Part shown: piece by piece, positions 17,320 to 25,495 of the stretch
Position numbering within the stretch: position 1 is the stretch's first letter
Layout: each line of letters begins with the position of its first letter
DNA from: an uncultured Bacteroidota bacterium
Lineage (GTDB): Bacteria; Bacteroidota; Bacteroidia; Flavobacteriales; Flavobacteriaceae
Length of the DNA stretch: 64,000 nt
Assembly: GCA_902546725.1 (NCBI GenBank)
Contig: CACCLB010000009.1
Span: 26,942 to 90,941, forward strand
Direction of reading: 5' to 3'
Notes under the pieces: model-generated
What the model saw: only the letters and a program-made list of their open reading frames with translations
What the model was told of the DNA's origin: nothing
The model's database searches: none
Position numbers and translations under genes: made by a program

Positions 17320-18138
17320 ATGAAGAAAATTTATTTTTATATCGGTTTAGTCCTATTCGCTTTTACCTCTTGTGAAAAAGTTGTAGATGTTGATTTAAAT
17401 TATTCCGATGAGAGCTTAGTAATTGAAGGTCATTTGAATTGGATTAAAGAAAATAGTCAAACAGAACAACTCATCATGTTGTCAAAAACCACTCCTTATT
17501 TTGAAAACTTAAGAATTCCTGCAAATGGAGCTCAAGTTCACGTTGTAGACTCTCAAGAAAATATATATGAGTTTCAAGAGCAAGGAAATACAGGTAATTA
17601 TTATCCCCTTGATACCGTTCCTTATCAATTGGGTGCTGAATTGACTTTACAGATTGATTTTGAAAATCAAACCTATAGCGGTAGTGAAGTTTTAAACCCT
17701 GTAGCCTCTATCTTTAAAATAGAACAAGACAGTATACCCCTTTTTGGAAACCTAGCTACCCAAATAGAAGCTTACAGTATGGATCCAGCGAATGAAGACA
17801 ACTACAGTTTTTATGAATTTAGTAGTGACCGCTTAGAAGAACCCCAATACAATGTCTACAGAGATGATTTTACCAACGGATCTGAGTACTATGGAGTGTT
17901 ATTAAGTAGTGATTTAGAAAAAGGTGATTTTGTCAGGATACGTCAATACGGGCTGTCAAAAACTGCTTATCAATTTTGGTATCTTTTAATATTGCAAAAC
18001 ACTCAACAAGGAGGCCCGTTTCAAACCAATCCTGCAAACTTAAACGGAAATATGGTCAACCTTAGCAATCCAGAAAACAGTCCATTAGGCTATTTCCATG
18101 TCTCGGAGGTTTCGGAAGTCAACTATCAAATAAAATAA
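17320..18138 (+). CDS. DUF4249 lipoprotein, partner of the TonB receptor
   Basis: A 272-residue lipoprotein (lipobox FAFTSC, Cys18) of the DUF4249 family. The N terminus CEKVVDVDLNYSDESLVIEG is the family hallmark. Family members almost always follow a TonB receptor that carries a carboxypeptidase-like domain, as here, and are thought to act as surface accessory proteins in the way SusD does, but this has not been shown for this type. It ends the operon and converges with the outer membrane barrel gene at a one-base gap. Confidence 0.88.
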   Translation: MKKIYFYIGLVLFAFTSCEKVVDVDLNYSDESLVIEGHLNWIKENSQTEQLIMLSKTTPYFENLRIPANGAQVHVVDSQENIYEFQEQGNTGNYYPLDTVPYQLGAELTLQIDFENQTYSGSEVLNPVASIFKIEQDSIPLFGNLATQIEAYSMDPANEDNYSFYEFSSDRLEEPQYNVYRDDFTNGSEYYGVLLSSDLEKGDFVRIRQYGLSKTAYQFWYLLILQNTQQGGPFQTNPANLNGNMVNLSNPENSPLGYFHVSEVSEVNYQIK

Positions 18139-18139
18139 T

Positions 18140-18730
18140 TTAAAAGGCGTAGGAAACACCAAGGCTTACAACAGTTGCTCGGTTATCAATGGTTCCTGCG
18201 TTGATATTATTATTCGATAACAATTGCGCCTCATTCTCTGAGATTCCCCTTTCAATTCTTGCATCTACCCCTAGTTTACCAAGGTGAATTCTTGCACCTA
18301 AATGAACCCCTAAGGTAGAGTCGCCTGTTAAAGATTCAATGGAATAATCGTCATTTTCTTTGCTCAGTTCGTAGCGATAGGTAGGACCTGCAAATGCGCT
18401 AAGTATTGGCAATAATTTAAAGCCGACTGAAACAGGAGCTTCAAGCCTTGATTTCCCAATTGTTAATTCATCGAAGGAAGTTTCAAATTTTGAAAAATGA
18501 ATCTCTGGACGGACGTATAACATGGCCAATTTAATTTGCCCGTAAACTCCTATATTAAAACCGTTTACAGCATTTTTAGCCTCATCTATACTCGGAAGAT
18601 CTAAAGAGATATTATCTAAATCAGCTGAAGAATTAAAATTTAATCCTGCCTTAAGTCCGTATTCAAACCCTTGAGCTTGAAGTGTTGTAAATGCTGTAAA
18701 AATTAAAAGTATTGAGATAAGCCTTTTCAT
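18140..18730 (-). CDS. PorT-like outer membrane beta-barrel protein
   Basis: A 196-residue protein with signal peptide 1-19 (ending TTLQAQ) followed by an eight-strand-type barrel: FEYGLKAGLNFNSS at the start, alternating hydrophobic strands, and a C terminus VVSLGVSYAF ending in Phe, as BAM substrates do. It belongs to the broad OMP_b-brl_2 / PorT-like group common in Bacteroidota. No specific function can be assigned, and it is a single gene. Confidence 0.8.
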   Translation of the reverse strand: MKRLISILLIFTAFTTLQAQGFEYGLKAGLNFNSSADLDNISLDLPSIDEAKNAVNGFNIGVYGQIKLAMLYVRPEIHFSKFETSFDELTIGKSRLEAPVSVGFKLLPILSAFAGPTYRYELSKENDDYSIESLTGDSTLGVHLGARIHLGKLGVDARIERGISENEAQLLSNNNINAGTIDNRATVVSLGVSYAF

Positions 18731-18825
18731 AGAAATTGATTTTAATTAATGATCGTTTAATTTGATATCAATAACAACGCCAAAAGGAGTAATTTATTCT
18801 AAAATAGAGCTTGGAAATTTACTAT

Positions 18826-20154
18826 TTAGTTCAAATTCGGGATTACCCAAAGATTCTTTTCAGTATCAATACTTCCATTCATTTTTTCAACTACAACGCG
18901 ATCTACAATCGAGATCCCTTTAAGAGCCATGTTTTCAAAGGTGTCAATTCCATTGTTTGGAAAACCCTTGCGTGTACGATGTATATTAAATTTTGTAGCA
19001 ATTTTTTGATCAAAGATTTTTTCAACCTGCTCCTTACCTATCATAAAACCAAGCAGGCCTCCCCATGTAGCTGTAGGATTGTCAGAATCCCAGCCTGCAA
19101 GCGCTCCAATTTGGATTGTTTTTTTTAAATCTCCTTCTCCATAGAGTAAGCTTACAATACTAGCACCAAAATTGATTCCTGCAGCAAAACAGCCGTTACA
19201 GCTTTGATCAAGAGTGGCCCATTTATATCCATCCTCCTGTCGAATTTGATACTTTTCGTGTAAACCATCGCGCGCTTCTTCCCAGCTAGAACCTTTTGTG
19301 TAGTGCTCAAGAACAAAATCATACATTTTAGCAGGGTAAGAGGTGTTTGGAAGGTGTTTTCTCGCTTCCTTCGACATCCACATTGTTTTATCCTTTAGTG
19401 TAATGTGAGAAGTGGTTTTGGAGGCCAAGGCATACATGATGATATTGAACTCTGCAATCCATGCTGCATTTTCCCTTGCCGTTGTACGGACTGCTAAATT
19501 TGCAAGTTTCACAGCAATATCTGGACGCGTAGGAGCAAAAAAGCCAAACAGTTCAGTGGTTAACTGTGCATCAATCATCTCGTAATGCGGGTTTAACTCA
19601 GGGTCGCTCGTCTTTGGAGGTATGACCCCTTCCTGCATAAGTTCAAATGCTCTTTGGTTAGAAACCTATAAATAATTTTCTTCCCCTTTGTAAATGTGGT
19701 CCAGCCATGCCCCTCTGATTTGTTCCCCTGTAAGATCTAAATTTGGACTGCTGTAAAGAAGTTCCTGATAGATATACTCTATATCTGTATCATCATCTGC
19801 ACCCCAAACACTGTCTTTTTCTGCGAGTAAGAAGGTAATCGTATCTGAATAATTGTTTGAACCCCATAGATTAGGATGGTCTGGCTGACCCCAGTCCTCA
19901 CTAGTGTAAAACCCTGCTCCTTTTCCGTCTACAGGAATTCCAATTTTATCCATCTCAGTTATCAAGCCTGTCCAATTTGCAATACATTGAGCCATCCAAA
20001 ATCCTTGGAGTTGATCTTGATAGTCTTCTCTGTCTAAAACAATGGAATCTATATGCTTCTCCTGACACCCAAAGATTAAGACAAAAACGCCTATGCTTAT
20101 CAGCAAATTGATACTCGACTTGAAAAGTAAAAAAGGTGAAATGTTATTTTTCAT
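18826..20154 (-). pseudogene. ADP-ribosylglycohydrolase-family lipoprotein gene with in-frame TAG
   Basis: Two open frames, 19666-20154 and 18826-19638, are in the same frame and are separated by one TAG at 19666-19668 plus nine sense codons (V S N Q R A F E L). Together they encode about 442 residues. The first part has a lipoprotein signal (FVLIFGC) and the first metal motif GADDDTD; the second part has the second metal motif GWDSDNPTATWGG. Both are needed for the binuclear magnesium site of ADP-ribosylglycohydrolases, so the stop at codon 163 separates the two halves of the active site. TAG probably replaced TGG (Trp). Codon use and reading beyond the stop are intact, which suggests a recent mutation, a sequencing error, or readthrough. 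Confidence 0.85.
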
Positions 20155-20273
20155 AAATTGATTTGCATAAAATTGATAAAAATTTTTATCAATGAATAAA
20201 CAATCAATTCTTTTATTTAAGAAATTAGTTAAAAATACACACAAAAGAATTTATATATTTTACTAATTAAACA

Positions 20274-20305
20274 TAAAAAAAGGGACTACATTCCTGCAAT
20301 CCCTT
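20274..20305 (-). terminator. Rho-independent terminator after tRNA-His
   Basis: On the reverse strand AAGGGA pairs with TCCCTT, with an inner TGCA/TGTA extension, followed by a run of six to seven T. It begins 10 bases after the tRNA 3' end. Confidence 0.7.
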
Positions 20306-20315
20306 CTCTATATGG

Positions 20316-20389
20316 GGTGGAAGATCGGTCTCGAACCGACGACCTCCTGAACCACAATCAGGCGCTCTAACCAACTGAGCTACAACCAC
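20316..20389 (-). tRNA. tRNA-His (anticodon GTG)
   Basis: 74 bases. The anticodon stem CCTGA/TCAGG encloses TTGTGGT with anticodon GTG, the T-arm is GTCGG TTCGAGA CCGAT, and the base before position 1 is G, as expected for the G-1 of tRNA-His. The acceptor strands GTGGTTG and CTTCCAC leave T:T mismatches at pairs 5:68 and 6:67. Confidence 0.95.
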
Positions 20390-20403
20390 CGTTTATTAGT
20401 GGG

Positions 20404-20411
20404 CAAATATA
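20404..20411 (-). promoter_or_regulatory. -7 promoter element of tRNA-His
   Basis: TATATTTG on the reverse strand, 14 bases before the G-1 of the tRNA. Confidence 0.6.
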
Positions 20412-20545
20412 ATAAGATTTAATTATTTTATCGCTACGCTTAGACCCTCTTAAAGCATTTAGTTTTATGCTCTTTTTTTAAAATCTTAAGTTCTTGCATT
20501 TTAGCATTTTAAAAAACTAATATATTTTTCACTATATTTATAAAT

Positions 20546-20731
20546 ATGAAATTTATAGAAAAATATTACCCAATACTGTTAGCATTCTTAAGTTTTCTCT
20601 ATTCCATTTTCCTTTGGTTTAGTGGAGAGCAGCTCGAAGGTATATATGTTGGCCTCTGGCCAGTAACAATATTAGGATTTGCGATAGCAATCAGACAAAG
20701 AAGAAACGACGATTTAAATAATAAGCAATGA
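20546..20731 (+). CDS. small membrane protein, unknown function
   Basis: A 61-residue protein not assigned to a family. Two hydrophobic segments (about 8-27 and 33-50) with a basic C-terminal tail (RQRRNDDLNNKQ) suggest a two-pass inner membrane protein. Its stop overlaps the start of a second small gene (ATGA at 20728-20731), so the two are translated together. An AT-rich leader with a near-consensus -7 box (TATATTTA around 20533) precedes it. Confidence 0.6.
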   Translation: MKFIEKYYPILLAFLSFLYSIFLWFSGEQLEGIYVGLWPVTILGFAIAIRQRRNDDLNNKQ

Positions 20732-20904
20732 ATAATAAAATAATGTTCATTGTCGGTTGTATTATTTTCATCATCTATGTCTATTTCTTGTTGAGTATAG
20801 TCAGAAAGCAGCATAAAATTCAAAGAAAAGAAAATATCGCTTCCTACGATGCAAACGACATAGACGGAATTGGCAACCAAGGTCGTTTTCCTACAAAAAA
20901 TTAA
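20728..20904 (+). CDS. 58-residue single-pass membrane protein, unknown function
   Basis: The frame starts at the ATG that overlaps the previous stop by four bases and ends at TAA 20902-20904. The N terminus MNNKIMFIVGC leads into one hydrophobic helix (about 5-25), then a basic stretch RKQHKIQRKE and a polar tail. The coupled start, absence of alternative frames and membrane character make it a likely real gene. No family is recognised. It converges on the Gfo/Idh gene six bases away. Confidence 0.55.
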   Translation: MNNKIMFIVGCIIFIIYVYFLLSIVRKQHKIQRKENIASYDANDIDGIGNQGRFPTKN

Positions 20905-20910
20905 ACAGTT

Positions 20911-21891
20911 TTAGTTATCAGCTGGATACACAATGTTGGTTTGTTTTCGAATAGCATCCATGAGTATAGCTATGTCCAAACTTTGCTGCCATTTCCACTT
21001 GGAAGATTGTGTTTTCCCATTAAGAAAACAGCTATTTGCTTCAATGATTTCGTAGGTGTAACCTTTTCCATTAATAGGAAGTGACTTGCTATACTCTTTT
21101 CCATTGAGAACCAATTTAATTTCCCCTGTTTCGTGCCATCTAGAATTCATATAGATTTCACCTAATTCACCACAGATCCTCGCTTGCATATCTTCATCAT
21201 GAGCAAAACTTGAATACATTATGGCTTGAGCCTTAGGATAAGAGAAGATAAAACCCAGTTGTTCATCTACTCCTTCTTTGGTCAAAACTGCACTCGCCTT
21301 AATCGTTTCAGGAATACCTAAAAAATGGTACCCCAAAAACAAGGGATAAATTCCTATATCAAGCAAACTGCCCCCTCCTTTTTCTGGATTAAAAAGTCTA
21401 GAGTCTACTCCCCTATTTAATCCATTAAAGCTAAAAGTTGCATTAATGTATCTCAAGTTTCCAATTTTATTCTCTAAAATCCATTGATGGGTCTGTTCAA
21501 AAGCAGGATTAAACCGCGTCCACAGGGCTTCCATCAGAAATACATTTGCCTCAGTAGCTGCTTGAATAATTTGCTTAACCTGCTTGGCGTTCATACCCAT
21601 GGGCTTTTCACAAAGCACTCCTTTACCATACTTTATTGCTTCTATAGAAAGTGCTGCATGGGATGGATGCAGCGATGCGATATAAACTAAATCTACCTCA
21701 GGGTCACGAAATAAGTCCGTATAATTAGAATATGAATTCTTTGCCTTGTATTTGCGAGCGAATTCGTTTGCTCTTGCAGAATCAGAGGAGGCAACCGCTT
21801 GTAGAGAACAATTTGGAATCAAAGCCAAATCTCCTGCAAACTTATTTGCGATATTTCCAAGGCCAACTATTCCCCATCGTACTGATTTCAT
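20911..21891 (-). CDS. Gfo/Idh/MocA-family oxidoreductase
   Basis: A 326-residue NAD(P)-dependent oxidoreductase. The dinucleotide fold begins with WGIVGLGNIANKFA (residues 6-19), and the catalytic-type motif CEKPMGMN has K96. The C-terminal half is the alpha/beta substrate domain with GGGSLLDIGIYPL (a D-x-x-x-Y/H type active-site segment). It is most like trans-1,2-dihydrobenzene-1,2-diol or sugar dehydrogenase members, but the substrate is not known. It is the last gene of a reverse operon after bshB1, with an 11-base gap. Confidence 0.88.
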   Translation of the reverse strand: MKSVRWGIVGLGNIANKFAGDLALIPNCSLQAVASSDSARANEFARKYKAKNSYSNYTDLFRDPEVDLVYIASLHPSHAALSIEAIKYGKGVLCEKPMGMNAKQVKQIIQAATEANVFLMEALWTRFNPAFEQTHQWILENKIGNLRYINATFSFNGLNRGVDSRLFNPEKGGGSLLDIGIYPLFLGYHFLGIPETIKASAVLTKEGVDEQLGFIFSYPKAQAIMYSSFAHDEDMQARICGELGEIYMNSRWHETGEIKLVLNGKEYSKSLPINGKGYTYEIIEANSCFLNGKTQSSKWKWQQSLDIAILMDAIRKQTNIVYPADN

Positions 21892-21902
21892 TTACTGAAT
21901 AT

Positions 21903-22628
21903 TTAACGAACTAAATCAAATAAATTAGAGGTTGAAAGTAAACTTTTTGAGGTAAAGCCCTCTCCTGCTTCGGTTCCTATAAGTCGACCAAAGTTTTTTG
22001 CGCGATAGCTTACACTCTCAATAAAATTCTTACTCGAAATAGGAGTTTCAGCTTCTTTAGATTCTGGATCAAAAAACTGGCTAGTATAGGCTTTTACTGC
22101 ATTTAATTTGCTCTCTAAATGAGATGAGATATCAACTACTATATGAGGCTCAATATCCACCCATTGTATATACTCTAAAACAAGCTTTGGTCTCCAAGGT
22201 TTTTGACTCTTTCCGCTGGAATCTTTTGTATTAATTTTTTCAAGACCGCTTAAAAAACATGCATCATTGACCAATTTATTTGCTCTGCCATGGTCTATAT
22301 GGCGGTCATGTTTTGCATTACACAATATAAGTTGAGGACGAAAAGACCGTATTTTTGTGATTAAAGCCAACTGATGTGTCTCGTCATTTTTAAAAAACCC
22401 ATCCCTGAATTCCATATTGATTCTCTGGTCAACCCCTAAGATAGCTGCCGCACTAAGCGCTTCTTCTTTCCTGCTTTCTACTGTCCCACGCGTTCCTAGT
22501 TCTCCTTGTGTCAAATCTATTATTCCTACAGATTTACCTTGACTGATTGAAAGGGATAAACTCCCAGCACATCCCAATTCAACATCGTCCGGGTGGGCTC
22601 CTATCGCTAAAATATCAACACCTTTCAT
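21903..22628 (-). CDS. bshB1: bacillithiol biosynthesis deacetylase BshB1
   Basis: A 241-residue zinc enzyme of the LmbE/PIG-L family. The metal motif AHPDD is at residues 11-15 (H12, D14-D15), with the third ligand H113 in RHIDHGR. BshB1 removes the acetyl group from GlcNAc-malate, the second step of bacillithiol synthesis. Its start shares a base with the stop of the upstream transsulfuration gene. Together with the BstA-like gene at 43523 it shows that this organism uses bacillithiol as its thiol. bshA and bshC are not in the window. Confidence 0.93.
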   Translation of the reverse strand: MKGVDILAIGAHPDDVELGCAGSLSLSISQGKSVGIIDLTQGELGTRGTVESRKEEALSAAAILGVDQRINMEFRDGFFKNDETHQLALITKIRSFRPQLILCNAKHDRHIDHGRANKLVNDACFLSGLEKINTKDSSGKSQKPWRPKLVLEYIQWVDIEPHIVVDISSHLESKLNAVKAYTSQFFDPESKEAETPISSKNFIESVSYRAKNFGRLIGTEAGEGFTSKSLLSTSNLFDLVR

Positions 22629-23776
22629 CAGCTTATCTTTGAAATGGACTGTGTCAGGTCTTTAGTTATATCTTCTATGGCCTCTATCCCAACTGAAAAC
22701 CGAACCATATGTTCAGTGATTCCTTGAGCTTGACGCTCCTCTTCACTCAAGAGAGCATGTGACGTCAGTCGTGGACTTAAGGCAGTGCTTTCGATTCCTG
22801 CTAAACTCATGCTGGGTTTGACTAGTTCCATTCCCAATAAGAATTTCTTGGTATCCATGCCCATTGCTAAATCAAAGGACAACATTCCTCCAAAACCATT
22901 CATTTGTTGTTTGGCAATTTCATGACCTTGATGATCTTCTAGACCAGGATAATACACTTGGTCAACCCAATCTTGCTCTCTTAAAAATTTGGAAAGGAGT
23001 AAAGCGTTGTTGTTTTGTGCTTGAACTCTCACGTATAAAGTCTTGATACTGCGCTCCAAAAGCCAAACGGTATAGTCGCTTAAACTACCTCCTAAATTTT
23101 TAGCAGATTCAAAAATAGTTGCTATAGACAATTCTGAGCCTACAACTACACCCGCGCAGATATCGCTGTGTCCGCCCAGATATTTGGTCGCACTGTGAAT
23201 TACAATATCAATCCCGAATGCAATGGGATTCTGATTCACTGGACTGGCAAAAGTATTGTCAATCATTGTCCACAGTGACGCGCTTTTAGCAACTTCACTA
23301 ATGGCTTTTAAATCAATGATTTTAAGCGTGGGATTACTGGGGGTTTCAATATATATTCCCCTAGTGTTCGAGGTAATTTCAGCCTCGAAATCGCTGGCCT
23401 GGATTCCCTTAGCAAAACTGTATTGAATTCCGTATTTAGAAAACTCTTTTTTAATAAAATTTCTAGTTCCACCATAAAGGTCATCTTGAAAAATGACATG
23501 ATCTCCTGATTTTAAATGAGAAAGCAATGCCGTGCTTATGGCAGCCATTCCTGAACTGAAAATTAACCCGCTTTCGGCACCTTCTAAAGTTGCTACTTTC
23601 TCACACAGACCCCTCTGATTGGGTGTGTTAAAATAGCGGGGGTACTGATTGATTTCTACATCGTTGAATGCATAGGAAGTAGATGCGTATAAAGGCGAAA
23701 TAGCTCCACCATACTGAGTGTCTTTTAGCTCACCAGCATGAACACATTGAGTCCTAAAATCCGACGACTTACTCAT
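22628..23776 (-). CDS. PLP-dependent transsulfuration enzyme (cystathionine gamma-synthase/lyase family)
   Basis: A 382-residue fold-type I PLP enzyme (a Met three codons upstream at 23785 is also possible). The Schiff-base lysine is K201 of the longer form, in HSATKYLGGHSD. The GLIFSSGMAAIS phosphate-cup segment and YIETPSNPTLK are typical of the Cys/Met metabolism family. It could be cystathionine gamma-synthase or gamma-lyase; motifs do not settle which. It overlaps the peroxidase gene upstream by about eight bases and bshB1 by one, so sulfur amino acid supply, thiol synthesis and peroxide defence share one operon. Confidence 0.9.
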   Translation of the reverse strand: MSKSSDFRTQCVHAGELKDTQYGGAISPLYASTSYAFNDVEINQYPRYFNTPNQRGLCEKVATLEGAESGLIFSSGMAAISTALLSHLKSGDHVIFQDDLYGGTRNFIKKEFSKYGIQYSFAKGIQASDFEAEITSNTRGIYIETPSNPTLKIIDLKAISEVAKSASLWTMIDNTFASPVNQNPIAFGIDIVIHSATKYLGGHSDICAGVVVGSELSIATIFESAKNLGGSLSDYTVWLLERSIKTLYVRVQAQNNNALLLSKFLREQDWVDQVYYPGLEDHQGHEIAKQQMNGFGGMLSFDLAMGMDTKKFLLGMELVKPSMSLAGIESTALSPRLTSHALLSEEERQAQGITEHMVRFSVGIEAIEDITKDLTQSISKIS

Positions 23777-24323
23777 TGGATTCAATCCAAGAAATTACGC
23801 TGGGGTCGTCGGGTTGTGTTCTTGGGGATACCACTCGAGCTAATCTTCCATCAGGGTTGATGAGGTATTTTTGAAAATTCCAAGAAACACTGGAGTTAAC
23901 AACTCCATTTTTAACTTCTTGAGTTAAAAACTCATAAACTGGGTGCATGTCTTTTCCCTTAACAGAAATCTTACTCATCATCGGAAAAGTTACACCATAA
24001 TTGCTTTCACAAAAAGCGGCAATTTCTTCATCTGATCCTGGCTCCTGTCTTAAAAAGTTATTGGCAGGGAAGCCAACAATGATAAAATCATCATTTCCAT
24101 ACTTGTCATACAATGCTTGAAGCTTTTTGTACTGTGGTGTAAGTCCACATTTTGATGCGGTATTGACTATCATGATTTTTTTTCCTTTTAAAGAGCTAAA
24201 ATCAAAATCTACACCTTCAATATTCTTAACGGTGAATTGAAAAATGGTATTGTCGCTTTTATCTTGTGAAAAAGCTGTAGGTGAAGTCATCATAAACGCT
24301 AGAATAATTAAGGTTAATCTCAT
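23769..24323 (-). CDS. glutathione peroxidase-family thiol peroxidase, exported
   Basis: A 184-residue protein. Residues 1-20 are a signal peptide (TSPTAFSQ), so it should act in the periplasm. The peroxidatic site NTASKCGLTPQ has C59 in place of selenocysteine, followed by VGFPANNF and the SWNFQKYLI motif with the conserved Trp-Asn-Phe. Cys-type members usually take electrons from thioredoxin; the bacillithiol gene in the same operon makes a link to that thiol possible. It is the first gene of the operon and starts 57 bases after clpS. Confidence 0.92.
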   Translation of the reverse strand: MRLTLIILAFMMTSPTAFSQDKSDNTIFQFTVKNIEGVDFDFSSLKGKKIMIVNTASKCGLTPQYKKLQALYDKYGNDDFIIVGFPANNFLRQEPGSDEEIAAFCESNYGVTFPMMSKISVKGKDMHPVYEFLTQEVKNGVVNSSVSWNFQKYLINPDGRLARVVSPRTQPDDPSVISWIESNE

Positions 24324-24380
24324 TTGTATTTTTTTTTCAAAGGTCGCTGTTTTTTTTGAATTGCAAAAAAAAGAGCTTTA

Positions 24381-24689
24381 TCAAATGATTTCTGCACTCA
24401 GACCTTCTTCTAAAAGGGCTGTACAACGGGGTACCAGATCTTCTAAAGAACCGGTTTTAACAACACACTTCCCAGTAAAATGAACCAAGTAGGCGCATTG
24501 CTCAGCTTGCATATAGGTATGCTCACAAATCTTGATCAAACAACGAATCACATGATCGAAAGTGTTGACATCATCGTTGTAAAGAACGATCTCGTGCTCT
24601 TTATCTTCTTGCACAAGAACTTCTTCAATCCCCTCGGGACTTTCTTCTGGTTTGGTAGAAACTATTTTATAAATTTCAGGGCACACCAT
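24381..24689 (-). CDS. clpS: ATP-dependent Clp protease adaptor ClpS
   Basis: A 102-residue protein from the Met at 24689; an open frame to 24737 would overlap prmA further. The ClpS core is clear: EIVLYNDDVNTFDHVI with the N-degron-binding Asn-Asp pair, then the helix KICEHTYMQAEQCAYLVH and the end TALLEEGLSAEI. ClpS hands N-end rule substrates to ClpAP/ClpCP. The start overlaps the end of prmA by 28 bases, suggesting coupled translation. The family's usual N-terminal tail is variable, so the start is uncertain. Confidence 0.9.
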   Translation of the reverse strand: MVCPEIYKIVSTKPEESPEGIEEVLVQEDKEHEIVLYNDDVNTFDHVIRCLIKICEHTYMQAEQCAYLVHFTGKCVVKTGSLEDLVPRCTALLEEGLSAEII

Positions 24690-25495
24690 TGCTCTTTTTC
24701 TTTTGTGCTTGTCAAAGTTAAGTTTTCCTTTTGACACGCCTTTTGAAGAATCTCAACATCACTTCTGTAAAAGCCTGATAGAAACAAACCCCCTCCCACC
24801 TTTAATGCTTGGCCATAGCTTGGTATTTGCTCCAATAATACATTCCTATTGATATTTGCAAAAATGGAATCATAATAGGGCTGCGTAGATTCTAAATTAG
24901 CTGCTTGAGATGAGCGAATATTCTTACACTTATTGGTTTTGGCATTCTCAATTGTATTTTCAATGCACCAAGGGTCAAAATCAATTGCATCGACAGCTCG
25001 AGCGCCTTTTTTTGAAGCTAGAATACCTAAAACTCCGGTACCACAACCCATATCGAGCACAATTTTGTCCTTTAAGGTTTCTTCTAAAACAAATTCCATC
25101 ATCATATGCGTAGTCGGATGATGTCCTGTACCAAAACTCATTTTTGGATTGATGATTAGCTCGTAGGTCTTCCCTTGATTTTTATGAAAGTCCGCCCGAA
25201 TCACACAATCACTTCCAACAAAGATGGGTTGAAATTTAGATTCCCATTTTGCATTCCAATTTTCAGGAGGAATTTCAGTAACTGTGAACTCAATCTCAAC
25301 TTTATCGTGATCTAAAAGCGCAATTGAATCCAAGAAATTATCCTCCTTTTGTGTTTTTGGCAGGTAGGCATTCAATCCTTCATCAGTGCTTAAAAAACTG
25401 TCGAAAGGCAGCTGTTGCAATTGAGCGAGTAATATATCTTCCCACGGACTTTTAGGATTAATAGTAAAGCGATATTCCAGATACGCTTGCGCCAT
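24662..25495 (-). CDS. prmA: ribosomal protein L11 methyltransferase
   Basis: A 277-residue class I SAM methyltransferase. Motif I VLDMGCGTGVLGI is at residues 147-159, preceded by FGTGHHPTTHMM, the PrmA-specific segment, and followed by the NRNVLLEQIP motif IV region. PrmA trimethylates L11 in the ribosome stalk base. It is the fourth gene of the DUF1599-permease-tpiA-prmA-clpS operon; start and stop overlap both neighbours. Confidence 0.94.
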   Translation of the reverse strand: MAQAYLEYRFTINPKSPWEDILLAQLQQLPFDSFLSTDEGLNAYLPKTQKEDNFLDSIALLDHDKVEIEFTVTEIPPENWNAKWESKFQPIFVGSDCVIRADFHKNQGKTYELIINPKMSFGTGHHPTTHMMMEFVLEETLKDKIVLDMGCGTGVLGILASKKGARAVDAIDFDPWCIENTIENAKTNKCKNIRSSQAANLESTQPYYDSIFANINRNVLLEQIPSYGQALKVGGGLFLSGFYRSDVEILQKACQKENLTLTSTKEKEQWCALKFIK

